Shown here: one piece after another, positions 38,821 through 47,224 of the stretch | Layout: each line of letters starts with the position of its first letter | Numbering within the stretch: position 1 is the first letter of the stretch | NCBI GenBank assembly: GCA_024636495.1 | Contig: JAGXGZ010000060.1 | Span: 1-59,618 of the forward strand | Direction of reading: 5' to 3' | DNA length: 59,618 nt | DNA from: Roseobacter sp. | GTDB lineage: Bacteria; Pseudomonadota; Alphaproteobacteria; Rhodobacterales; Rhodobacteraceae | Program-made: the position numbers and the translations under genes | Notes under the pieces: generated by a model | Told to the model about the DNA's origin: nothing | What the model saw: the letters and a program-made list of their open reading frames with translations, nothing else | Database searches by the model: none

Positions 38821-40905
38821 ATGACTGATACACCGCCTGACGTTTCGATCAAATCTGCGCGCAAACTTTTCTTAAGCGGTGCCTCAATCGTGTGGATCAT
38901 CCCGATTTTGGCGCTTTTGGTGGCATTAGGTGTCGCCTGGAGCAGCTTTAACGCGCGCGGGCCCGAGATTTACGTCGAATTCGAAAAGGGTTCCGGTATC
39001 AAGGCGGGGGAAACTGAACTGCGCTACCGTGATGTAACGGTTGGTCGTGTGGAAGAAGTCGGCTTCACCGAAGGGTTAGGCAGGGTGGTGGCCACCATCC
39101 GCGTGGACAAGGACGTAGCCCCGTTTATCGACAACAGTGCATCTTTCTGGATCGTCCAGCCCGAGGTTTCGGCGCAAGGGATCACGGGGCTAAGCACTGT
39201 CCTAAGCGGCGTCTATATCGAAGGCACCTGGAATGAAGAGATTGGCGGTTTTGAAGATCGTTTCGTTGGGGCAGATTCCGCACCGCTGATCCGTGCTGGC
39301 CAAACCGGTCTTCAAATCGCATTTCGCACCGTTGGGAACGGACAACTGACCGACGACGCGCCAATTTTGTACCGCGGTATCGAAGTGGGCCGCCTGGGCA
39401 AGGCAGAGATCGCGCCACGTGGGAACTTTGCCATCGTCGAGGCCCTGATTTACGAAGATCACCGTGATCTTGTGAACACGTCGACACGGTTCTGGGACAG
39501 CTCCGGCTTTAGTCTGTCGATCGGGCCAAGCGGCGCCGAGGTTGATTTTGAATCAATCGCTACGCTGATTGGTGGTGGCGTGACGTTTGATACGTTTGTG
39601 TCGGGTGGGGACCGGGTCCAGGATGGCACCGTGTTCGAGATTTTTCCAAACAAGGACGAGGCCCGCAGCGCGGTCTTTAATGCCTCTGCGGTCGACCCCC
39701 TGAAGCTGAGCGTGATTTTTGATGAAAACGTGTCTGGGCTTGCTGTCGGTGCGCCTGTCGAACTTAGCGGTTTGAACATTGGCGAGGTTGAATCACTGTC
39801 CGGTATTGTCGACTATAACCAATTTGGCGACAGCCGCGTCCGCTTGAATGTGACCCTTTCCTTGCAACCTGCACGCCTTGGCCTGCCGGGAGAGGTTTCA
39901 GCCGCCAGTGCGCTGGCCTTTTTGCAAGACCGCGTTTCTAACGGTCTGCGCGCACGTCTGGCGTCGGCCAGCTTGCTCACTGGCGGTTTGAAAGTTGAAC
40001 TTGTCACGGTCGAAGATGCACCTGCCGCGCGGCTTGCTGCCGTTGGGGATGCCCTGCCTGTCATGCCGACGACCAAGAACGAAACCTCTGATGCCGCCGC
40101 AACGGTGGAAGGGGTGTTTAGCCGCATCAACAACCTGCCAATTGAGGAGCTGTTGAATAGCGCCATTGGCCTGATGAACTCTGCCCAGATGTTTATCGGC
40201 AGCGATGAATTGCAGCAAACCCCCAAGGATGTTCGTACTCTGATCAACGAATTCACCGGCTTGGTATCTTCTGATTCAGTCAAGAACATCCCCGTTTCTC
40301 TGAATGCAACGCTTTCGCGTGTCGAAACGCTGGTTGCAACGCTTGAGCAGGAACAAATGGCGAAGCGTTTGATGGATGCTGTCGATGCGGTTTCCGGTGC
40401 CGCCGACGCGTTTTCAACATCGACCGAGGGCGTGCCAGCGTTGATTACCGAGATGCAGGCAGTCGCTGCCAAAGCCGGCGAGATCGAGCTTCAACAGCTT
40501 GTGGACGAGCTGACAGCAGTGACCAGATCAGCCGATGCCGTCATTGGCACCCCGGATGCCATCGCCTTGCCCGGGTCGCTTAAGAACGCATTGGACGAGT
40601 TGAATTATACGCTGCAGGAATTGCGTGAGGGCGGTGCCGTTGAAAACGTCAACCAAACCCTCGCTTCTGCGCGGAACGCAGCGGATAATATCGCAGTCTC
40701 TGCCAAGGACCTGCCGCAAATTGTTGATCGTTTGTCGTCATTGTTCAATCAAGCCAGCCGAACCATCGAAGGCTATGATCAAGGCGAACAGATCAGCAGA
40801 ACCGCGCAGGAAACGTTGCGCGATATTCAAAAAGCTGCTGATGCCCTTGCATCTTTAGCGCGCACCATTGAACGTAACCCTAATTCGCTATTGCTGGGAC
40901 GATAA
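38821..40905 (+). CDS. pqiB: PqiB-like MCE-domain protein
   Basis: A 694-residue protein with one N-terminal membrane anchor (residues 20-40) and three MlaD/MCE domains in the periplasm (roughly 45-140, 165-250, 290-390), each starting with the strand pattern YVEFEKGSGIKAGETELRYR or similar. The last 300 residues are long Ala-, Leu- and Thr-rich helices that in PqiB form a coiled needle. PqiB hexamers build a tunnel for lipids across the periplasm. It directly follows PqiA-2 and precedes the lipoprotein. Confidence 0.9.
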   Translation: MTDTPPDVSIKSARKLFLSGASIVWIIPILALLVALGVAWSSFNARGPEIYVEFEKGSGIKAGETELRYRDVTVGRVEEVGFTEGLGRVVATIRVDKDVAPFIDNSASFWIVQPEVSAQGITGLSTVLSGVYIEGTWNEEIGGFEDRFVGADSAPLIRAGQTGLQIAFRTVGNGQLTDDAPILYRGIEVGRLGKAEIAPRGNFAIVEALIYEDHRDLVNTSTRFWDSSGFSLSIGPSGAEVDFESIATLIGGGVTFDTFVSGGDRVQDGTVFEIFPNKDEARSAVFNASAVDPLKLSVIFDENVSGLAVGAPVELSGLNIGEVESLSGIVDYNQFGDSRVRLNVTLSLQPARLGLPGEVSAASALAFLQDRVSNGLRARLASASLLTGGLKVELVTVEDAPAARLAAVGDALPVMPTTKNETSDAAATVEGVFSRINNLPIEELLNSAIGLMNSAQMFIGSDELQQTPKDVRTLINEFTGLVSSDSVKNIPVSLNATLSRVETLVATLEQEQMAKRLMDAVDAVSGAADAFSTSTEGVPALITEMQAVAAKAGEIELQQLVDELTAVTRSADAVIGTPDAIALPGSLKNALDELNYTLQELREGGAVENVNQTLASARNAADNIAVSAKDLPQIVDRLSSLFNQASRTIEGYDQGEQISRTAQETLRDIQKAADALASLARTIERNPNSLLLGR

Positions 40906-40908
40906 AAT

Positions 40909-41472
40909 ATGAACGTTGTAAAGAGTATCGCAACCCTCGGGCTCGTCTTGACGTTGGCCGCTTGTGGGTCCGCTGATCGCTATGCGGTCACCCTCCCTCC
41001 GGTGACTCAAACGGTTCGCATCGCGTTTGGATCTGTCGAGGTTCGTGATGTATCCCTGCCCAGCTATGCCGCCGCTGACGAAATTCACATTCGTCAGGCT
41101 GATGGAACATTGACCAGCTCTTCTGATCAGTTGTGGGCAGATGCGCCGGAACGTGCCGTCGCACTTGAGATCAGCGAAAGCCTATCGCGTCTGACAGACC
41201 GCCGCGTCGCGTCAGAGCCATGGCCTTTCGAAGTATACCCCGATGCCCGTCTTGAGCTGCGCTTCAGCGAGTTGTTGGCAACAGATGCCGGGCAATTCCG
41301 TGCAACCGGTCAGTATTTTGTCGCAGTGCTGAACGGTGGGCGTGAACGGTCGGGGCTTTTTGATGAAAGCGTTACATTTGATCCAAAGGCAGGACCGGCT
41401 GCCATTGCGGCAGCACGTGGCCAACTTGTGTTGCAGCTGGCAGAATTTCTTGCAAAAAATGGTCTTAAGTAG
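40909..41472 (+). CDS. pqiC: PqiC-like outer-membrane lipoprotein (ABC-type auxiliary, DUF330)
   Basis: A 187-residue lipoprotein: signal peptide with lipobox LAAC (Cys19) and a DUF330-like body (VEVRDVSLPSYAAADEI, then WADAPERAVALEI). PqiC docks the PqiB needle at the outer membrane. It starts 3 bases after the pqiB stop and ends the operon. No clear terminator follows. Confidence 0.85.
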   Translation: MNVVKSIATLGLVLTLAACGSADRYAVTLPPVTQTVRIAFGSVEVRDVSLPSYAAADEIHIRQADGTLTSSSDQLWADAPERAVALEISESLSRLTDRRVASEPWPFEVYPDARLELRFSELLATDAGQFRATGQYFVAVLNGGRERSGLFDESVTFDPKAGPAAIAAARGQLVLQLAEFLAKNGLK

Positions 41473-41699
41473 CAAATAGCCCAAACGGAAAATAGTGTTG
41501 ATGAATTTAGTGCAACTTAGTGTTGAATGTCCTGACTAACCCATTAGAAGCCCAATGAACATTTCTGAATGTGGTAGAATTGACCTGGTAAAAATACGTG
41601 GTCGTCTTGGACGCAGATAGATGATGATAAGTTTGTATCGTATTGCTAGACACAGACTATTGTTTAATGAACTATGAATAAACGAACGTCAGGAATACG

Positions 41700-43832
41700 A
41701 TGAACGAGGCAGCGCAGAAACCTCAGCCAGGCTTTGATGCCGACGAGGACACGATCGACATTGGCGCACTGATCGGGACGTTATGGCGCGGTAAATGGTT
41801 AATCGCGCTGGTCTCCGCGTGTTCGCTGTCTCTCGCAATATACTATGCGTATTTTGTTGCTGTTCCCACCTACACATCGACTGCTGTCGTGATCCTTCAG
41901 ACCAAACAGGATAACATTGTCGATCTGCCATCCGTGGCGGCAGGATTGTCGGGCGGGGCCGTCGAGGTTAATACTGAAGTTGAAGTATTGCAGTCCCGCG
42001 GTCTGATAAAAAAAGTCGTTGAACGTTTAAACCTTGTTGAAGATCCCGAGTTCAACGGTCGCCTAAGAGAGCCATCGTTTGTCGGATCATCTATCAGTTC
42101 AATCCGGGCATTGCTTTCTTCTTCAGATCCCGCAGCGGCTCCTGAGGTTGACCAGGAATTCGTCAAGAATAGAACTCTTGAAAATGTGACCGCCGCGTTG
42201 CGCGGCCGAATTTCCGTCAGCAACGTTCGCCAAAGTCTGGTCTTCAACATAACTGTGGAAACACAATCGCCCGTAAAGTCGGCAAAAATTGCTGATACGC
42301 TTGCTGAGACCTACATTCTGAACCAAATCGAAGTGAAGTTTGCTACAACAGAGCAAGCGACAGAATGGCTTAGCAATCGAGTATCGGAATTGCAGGTTCA
42401 ATTAGAGACTGCAGAAAAGAAAGTGTCTGATTTTACGGCCCAAACCCAGCTTGTTTCTATCGAAGGTCTGCAAGCGCTCGAACGGCAGATCAAGGATCTC
42501 CGAGATCGCATTTCAAACGCTGAGCTTTCGCAAGCGACGCTTCAAACCAATTTGGACGAGCTTAATGGCGCTCAAACACCTGAAGAGAAACTGGAGGTCG
42601 CCAACGACGCGGCATTGACCAGGATTGCAAATGGTGGCCTGTCATCTGCTGCAAACAAAACTGCGTTTGATATGCGGTTTCAGACGATTATCAACCGCGC
42701 ACAAATAGACAGTACCCGTATCACTCAACAACTTTCTGCGCTGCGACAATCCGAAACTGAATTAACGGCCCAGCTTGAGGGGCAGGGTCAAGATCTGATC
42801 GCATTGCAGCAACTTACCCGCGAATCTGAAGCAACCCGCCTTCTTTATGAGTATTTTCTGACGCGCCTCAAAGAGACGTCTGCTCAGGAGGGCATCCAGA
42901 AAGCTGACAGTCGCATCTTGTCAAATGCGGTTGTTCCAGGTGGGCCAAGCGCGCCGCGAAAATCTCGAATTATGTTTCTAGCAATGATTCTTGGTGCCAT
43001 GATCGGCTCAGGCATCGTTCTGTTGCGTGAGTTTCGGACCAGTACGTTCCGCACGGCTGCGGATCTTGAACGCCATGCCGGTTACACGGTCCTTGGCCAA
43101 ATTCCTCTTATTCCCGCTCTCAAACGGATGGATACACTCAAGTATTTGTCGGACAAGCCAACCTCGGCCGCAGCCGAGGCTATTAGGAACCTGCGCACGT
43201 CTTTGATGCTGTCCAACCTCGATAAAAAACCCCAAGTGATTGTCTCGACCTCGTCGATCCCGGGTGAGGGTAAAACAACTGTTTCGCTCGCACTTGCGAA
43301 ATTCCTATCCGGCATGGGGAAGTCTGTGTTGCTTTTGGAAGGTGATATTCGTCGCCGTACCTTGAACGAGTACTTTCCGACTTTGCCACATACCGGGATC
43401 GCGTCGGTGCTTAACCGCGAAGTTGATTTTGCGGATGCCATTCATAGGCCAAAGGGATTTGAGGCAGATGTCTTGGCTGGTGAAAAGACCAACGTGAATG
43501 CCGCCGATATCTTTTCATCCGAGACGTTCAAGACGTTCATTGCTGAAATGCGCAAGCAATACGACTTTATCATCATCGACACGCCACCAGTGCTTGTTGT
43601 GCCCGACGCGCGCATCATCGCGCAAAGCGCAGATGCCATTTTGTTCTCTGTAAAATGGGACAGCACCAGCAAAGCGCTTTTGGACGAATCCCTGCGTCTG
43701 TTCCACAACTCGAACCAACGGATAACGGGACTTATTCTGGGCCAGATCGATGAAAAAGGCATGAAGAAATATGGGTACGGGGGCGCGGGTGGTGCTTATG
43801 CAGCTTACGGAAAAGGCTATTACGAAACCTGA
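41700..43832 (+). CDS. Polysaccharide tyrosine autokinase / chain-length regulator (Wzc/ExoP type)
   Basis: A 710-residue inner-membrane protein: Wzz domain with membrane segments at about 33-55 and 423-441 around a periplasmic coiled coil, then a cytoplasmic BY-kinase with Walker A GEGKTT (Lys525), Walker A' VLLLEGDIRR and Walker B FIIIDTPPVLVV. The tail has a Tyr cluster (KKYGYGGAGGAYAAYGKGYY), the usual autophosphorylation site. It controls polymer length and export of exopolysaccharide or capsule. No glycosyltransferase, flippase or Wza-type exporter genes are next to it, so it works with genes elsewhere. AGGA lies 8 bases before the ATG. Confidence 0.92.
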   Translation: MNEAAQKPQPGFDADEDTIDIGALIGTLWRGKWLIALVSACSLSLAIYYAYFVAVPTYTSTAVVILQTKQDNIVDLPSVAAGLSGGAVEVNTEVEVLQSRGLIKKVVERLNLVEDPEFNGRLREPSFVGSSISSIRALLSSSDPAAAPEVDQEFVKNRTLENVTAALRGRISVSNVRQSLVFNITVETQSPVKSAKIADTLAETYILNQIEVKFATTEQATEWLSNRVSELQVQLETAEKKVSDFTAQTQLVSIEGLQALERQIKDLRDRISNAELSQATLQTNLDELNGAQTPEEKLEVANDAALTRIANGGLSSAANKTAFDMRFQTIINRAQIDSTRITQQLSALRQSETELTAQLEGQGQDLIALQQLTRESEATRLLYEYFLTRLKETSAQEGIQKADSRILSNAVVPGGPSAPRKSRIMFLAMILGAMIGSGIVLLREFRTSTFRTAADLERHAGYTVLGQIPLIPALKRMDTLKYLSDKPTSAAAEAIRNLRTSLMLSNLDKKPQVIVSTSSIPGEGKTTVSLALAKFLSGMGKSVLLLEGDIRRRTLNEYFPTLPHTGIASVLNREVDFADAIHRPKGFEADVLAGEKTNVNAADIFSSETFKTFIAEMRKQYDFIIIDTPPVLVVPDARIIAQSADAILFSVKWDSTSKALLDESLRLFHNSNQRITGLILGQIDEKGMKKYGYGGAGGAYAAYGKGYYET

Positions 43833-43947
43833 TATCGTTTCCTTCGGGATGCCCATAAAATGCCTGATTGATACCTTGGCGTGGCCATAAGTTTACCGAG
43901 ATTTTGTCCGATACCTAACTGGAAATAAGTCTAGTGAGGTCGCGAAC

Positions 43948-44955
43948 ATGGCACATATAAAAGAGATCGTTACGGCTGTAGGGGCTCTGGGCTGTGCTCT
44001 TGGCATCGGCTTTATCATGCAAAACTCTGAAACAGCGGCAGAGCGGTATGGCGCTGCATCAGATCCTGTGCAGCAAGAACGCGAAGCCCAGTCGCTTGAG
44101 GCTGAGACCTCGTTTCTTGATGTTCGCGATATCGAACTGACATCGGCAGCCTTTGATGTGACACCTGCAAAGGCGGGTGTTGCACTGCCAGACACAGACA
44201 GAGATGTGACACTGGCGGCGGCCTCTGAAATAGAACCGCCTGCACTTGGGCAAACGCCACAGGTCAATACATTGGGATGCGAGATTTTTGCAAATGCCCG
44301 TCCGATGGCCGCTGCGATGGTAAACCTGACGTTGGACGCGCCATGTTTGCCCAATGAACGGCTGACCGTACATCACAACGGAATGATCTTCACCCAAACG
44401 ACTTCGTCCACTGGTACCTTGGATATCAATGTGCCTGCCCTGTCGGAAACCGCTGTTTTCGTGGTCGCGTTCGGCAACGGGGAAGGTGCTGTTGCACAGG
44501 CTGTTGTTGAAGATCTGACGGATTTCAACCGGGTTGTGTTACAGTGGAAAGACGACGCTGGCTTTCAAATCCACGCACTTGAATTTGGGGCTGGCTACGC
44601 GGATGGCGGCCATGTTTGGTCTGGCAAGCCGCGCGATATTGCAGCAGCAATCACGGGAGAAGGTGGTTTCATTACTATGAATGGTGATCTTAGTGCCGCC
44701 GCGCCACTGGTTGCCGAGGTTTATACATTCCCGACCGAAAGCATTGGCCGTGACGGTGGCGTTGAGCTGAGTGTCGAAGCGGAGGTTAATCCGGCCAACT
44801 GTGGGCAGGAAATCGAGGCACGCTCGTTAGAGCTGGTTGCGAATAAGGGTATCCGTACCCGCGATCTGACACTGTCTGTCCCCGATTGTGATGCAGTTGG
44901 TAGCTTTCTGGTGTTGAATAATTTACTGACAGACCTGAAGGTTGCCAGCAACTAA
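43948..44955 (+). CDS. Membrane-anchored protein of unknown function
   Basis: A 335-residue protein with one N-terminal hydrophobic segment (EIVTAVGALGCALGIGFIMQ) and no clear cleavage site, so probably an inner-membrane anchor with a periplasmic body. The body is acidic, has paired Cys (about 110, 132, then 288, 319) that may form disulfides, and reads as beta-rich. I do not recognise the family. It lies between the autokinase gene (115 bases before) and a PBP-OmpA fusion (18 bases after), so it is probably part of an envelope unit with the latter. Confidence 0.7.
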   Translation: MAHIKEIVTAVGALGCALGIGFIMQNSETAAERYGAASDPVQQEREAQSLEAETSFLDVRDIELTSAAFDVTPAKAGVALPDTDRDVTLAAASEIEPPALGQTPQVNTLGCEIFANARPMAAAMVNLTLDAPCLPNERLTVHHNGMIFTQTTSSTGTLDINVPALSETAVFVVAFGNGEGAVAQAVVEDLTDFNRVVLQWKDDAGFQIHALEFGAGYADGGHVWSGKPRDIAAAITGEGGFITMNGDLSAAAPLVAEVYTFPTESIGRDGGVELSVEAEVNPANCGQEIEARSLELVANKGIRTRDLTLSVPDCDAVGSFLVLNNLLTDLKVASN

Positions 44956-44973
44956 AGCAGCGCTTGAGGTCAT

Positions 44974-46536
44974 ATGGTCACGACACTACGTGCAGCGGTT
45001 TTCGCCGCACTTTTCCTCTTGGGCGGGACAGGATTGGCTGCGGCGCAGGACGTGTCGCTGTCTTCTCGTGATGGCAAGATCGAACTTAGCGGCACGTTGC
45101 TGGGTTTTGATGGCCAATTCTATCGCATCGAAACGGAATATGGCGAACTGACCGTTGACGGGTCGGGCGTCCAATGTTCCGGGCCGGGGTGCCCTAACCT
45201 TCAGGATTTTGTCGCAGAACTGCAACTGTCAGGCTCGGCGACGATGGGTGAGGTTCTGATGCCCGCTTTGATAGACGCTTTTGCAGCACGCAGCGGGTAC
45301 AGCGCGCTTCGCGAAGAAGAGGACGAAAATCGGTTCACCTATATTCTGGAAGATCAAAAAACCAACAAGACCGTCGCGCGCTTTATGTTTCACGCAAGCA
45401 ACACCGATGAAGGCTTTGCTGATTTGCTTGCCGACGAGGCCGATATCGTAATGTCCCTGCGCGAGATGCGACCAGAGGAGCGGCAACGCGCCCGTGATGC
45501 CGGTTTGGGTGATATGACAGGGTTGAACCGCAGCAGGGTGCTGGCGCTTGATGCTGTCGTTCCTGTCGTGTCCCCCTCTAACCCGGTCAAAAGCATATCA
45601 CCGCTGGTTCTGGCGCAGGTTTTCGCAGGTCAGATCACAAATTGGAAAGTATTGGGCGGCCCTGACGCGCCCATTGATCTGCATCTGCCCGATGATCGCA
45701 GCGGCCTGGCGCAAGCGATCGCCGATCAAGTCCTGCGTCCCGCAAACCTTAATTTTGCTGACGGGATCATCCGGCACGCCTTGCCGGCCAAGCTTGCCGA
45801 AGCGGTGGCTGGCGATAGTTTTGCCATTGGTATCACCAGCTATGCAGAGCGCCGCAAGACCGATGTTCTGACCCTTGCAGGCAGCTGTGGGTTCTCTCTT
45901 GATGTGTCGCGGCGCAATATCAAAACCGAGGATTACCCCCTAACAGCCCCGATGTTTCTATATTTTCCTGCCCGACGCCTGCCACAACTGGCCCGGGATT
46001 TTCTGGCGTTCACCCGCAGCCCGACAGCGCAGATCGTCATCCGCCGCGCCGGACTTGTGGATCAGACGCCCGAAGAAATCCCTGTCGAGGTGCAGGGTAA
46101 CCGTTTTGCCAATGCGATCAGCGTGGCAGGTGCCGACATTACCTTGGAAGAGCTGCAGCGTATGACGTCGACGCTAACTCCCATGGCGCGACTTTCTACG
46201 TCGTTCCGGTTCGAGGCAGGATCGGTCCGGTTGGACGCGCAGTCGCGGTCAAACGTGCAGCAGCTCGCCCGCGCGCTTGAGGTGGGTCAATATGATACGC
46301 GCAGGCTGTTGTTTGTCGGATTCAGCGATGGGGAAGGTGCGGCACGTGCGAACCGTGAAATTGCGTTAAGGCGCGCAGAGGCGGTTCGCCGCGCCGTCAT
46401 AACTGCGGCTGTCACCGTGAACCTTGAGCGTGTTGTACTGGACGTTGATGCCTTTGGCGAAGCGATGCCAATGGCCTGCGATGATACGGAGTGGGGCAGG
46501 CAGGCCAACCGCCGGGTAGAAGTTTGGGTTCGGTAG
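44974..46536 (+). CDS. Periplasmic phosphate-binding-like domain fused to OmpA domain
   Basis: A 520-residue exported protein (signal peptide ends LAAAQ at about 25). After a short beta-rich segment (about 28-70), residues 75-370 resemble PstS-type phosphate-binding proteins (SGSATMGEVLMPALIDAF, then LVLAQVFAGQITNWKVLGG). The last 120 residues are an OmpA-C peptidoglycan-binding domain (RLLFVGFSDGEGAARANREI, then RRAEAVRRAVI). The combination would hold a solute-binding module at the cell wall; whether it binds phosphate is unknown. It follows the unknown membrane-anchored protein closely. Confidence 0.85.
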   Translation: MVTTLRAAVFAALFLLGGTGLAAAQDVSLSSRDGKIELSGTLLGFDGQFYRIETEYGELTVDGSGVQCSGPGCPNLQDFVAELQLSGSATMGEVLMPALIDAFAARSGYSALREEEDENRFTYILEDQKTNKTVARFMFHASNTDEGFADLLADEADIVMSLREMRPEERQRARDAGLGDMTGLNRSRVLALDAVVPVVSPSNPVKSISPLVLAQVFAGQITNWKVLGGPDAPIDLHLPDDRSGLAQAIADQVLRPANLNFADGIIRHALPAKLAEAVAGDSFAIGITSYAERRKTDVLTLAGSCGFSLDVSRRNIKTEDYPLTAPMFLYFPARRLPQLARDFLAFTRSPTAQIVIRRAGLVDQTPEEIPVEVQGNRFANAISVAGADITLEELQRMTSTLTPMARLSTSFRFEAGSVRLDAQSRSNVQQLARALEVGQYDTRRLLFVGFSDGEGAARANREIALRRAEAVRRAVITAAVTVNLERVVLDVDAFGEAMPMACDDTEWGRQANRRVEVWVR

Positions 46537-46552
46537 CGTTTACTTGAAAAAC

Positions 46553-46567
46553 AACAGGCCCTGTTTT
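46553..46567 (+). terminator. Weak terminator after PBP-OmpA gene
   Basis: AACAG-GCC-CTGTT followed by TT and preceded by A residues. The stem is short (5 bp) but the T run and place, 17 bases after the stop, fit a weak terminator. Confidence 0.4.
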
Positions 46568-46605
46568 AACGAAGCCGCGCGTCGGGCAGGGCGCGGGGAC
46601 ATGGC

Positions 46606-47115
46606 TTAGGTAAATGTGCCTGCTGTGTGAGGTAGATCGCTTTCGACCAGCGCACCTTGTGCAACAATCATTTGAGGCGCGTCAAAACCAAGGTTCAGAT
46701 ATTCGATCCGTTGCGTATCACCGCGTGTGACTGTCGTCCCATTCACCAAATGCCGCGCCTCGACCAATGCGCTAAGCTGCTTTGAAACGGGTTCATCTTT
46801 GGGGCCGCTGCTTACTACACGCTGCATCGGTGCGACGATCATTGCTGATCTATTGCCAATCACGCCCGCTGCGATCAGAACCGGGTATGTGCTGGTGGAG
46901 CCAAGCATTTTCTGGCGGCTTAGGCTGCGCAGCGGCTGTAAGCTCGCATTCTCCGTTTCAACCATATCACCCAGCTGCAAAGTCTCGATTGGTTGTGGGC
47001 CATTTGCTGTTTGGATAAGGGTTCCACGGGTTAGACCCGATACGGACAGCAGTGGTTCCGCATTGAAAAATGTCGTGTGAGAGATTTTCGCCATAGTAGT
47101 ACCCCGGACTTTCAT
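46606..47115 (-). CDS. Degenerate Hint-domain protein
   Basis: A 169-residue protein resembling the Hint (hedgehog/intein) domains common in roseobacters: GTLIQTANGPQPIETLQLGD, then LQPLRSLSRQ, then YPVLIAAGVIG, then MIVAPMQRVV. In active members the first stretch begins CFTPGT and the last has a His (SPQHRV). Here the Cys is replaced (VSGLTRGT) and the His is Met/Gln (APMQRV), so self-cleavage is unlikely. The ATG at 47115 has AGGA 7 bases upstream; an ATG at 47094 in frame is possible. It stands alone, convergent with the PBP-OmpA gene. Confidence 0.75.
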   Translation of the reverse strand: MKVRGTTMAKISHTTFFNAEPLLSVSGLTRGTLIQTANGPQPIETLQLGDMVETENASLQPLRSLSRQKMLGSTSTYPVLIAAGVIGNRSAMIVAPMQRVVSSGPKDEPVSKQLSALVEARHLVNGTTVTRGDTQRIEYLNLGFDAPQMIVAQGALVESDLPHTAGTFT

Positions 47116-47185
47116 TGTTCCTAGGATGCTGGCCGATCATGTTTAATTTAAGATGTAGCTATCCTAAATTGAGGTAATTGCGTGT

Positions 47186-47210
47186 CGGGCGTGATCTAAA
47201 ACCACGCCCG
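47186..47210 (-). terminator. Hairpin after gltB
   Basis: CGGGCGTG and CACGCCCG, perfect 8-bp stem with a 9-nt loop, 15 bases after the gltB stop on the minus strand. No strong T run follows, so termination may be partial. Confidence 0.6.
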
Positions 47211-47224
47211 ATGGTCATGTGCCG

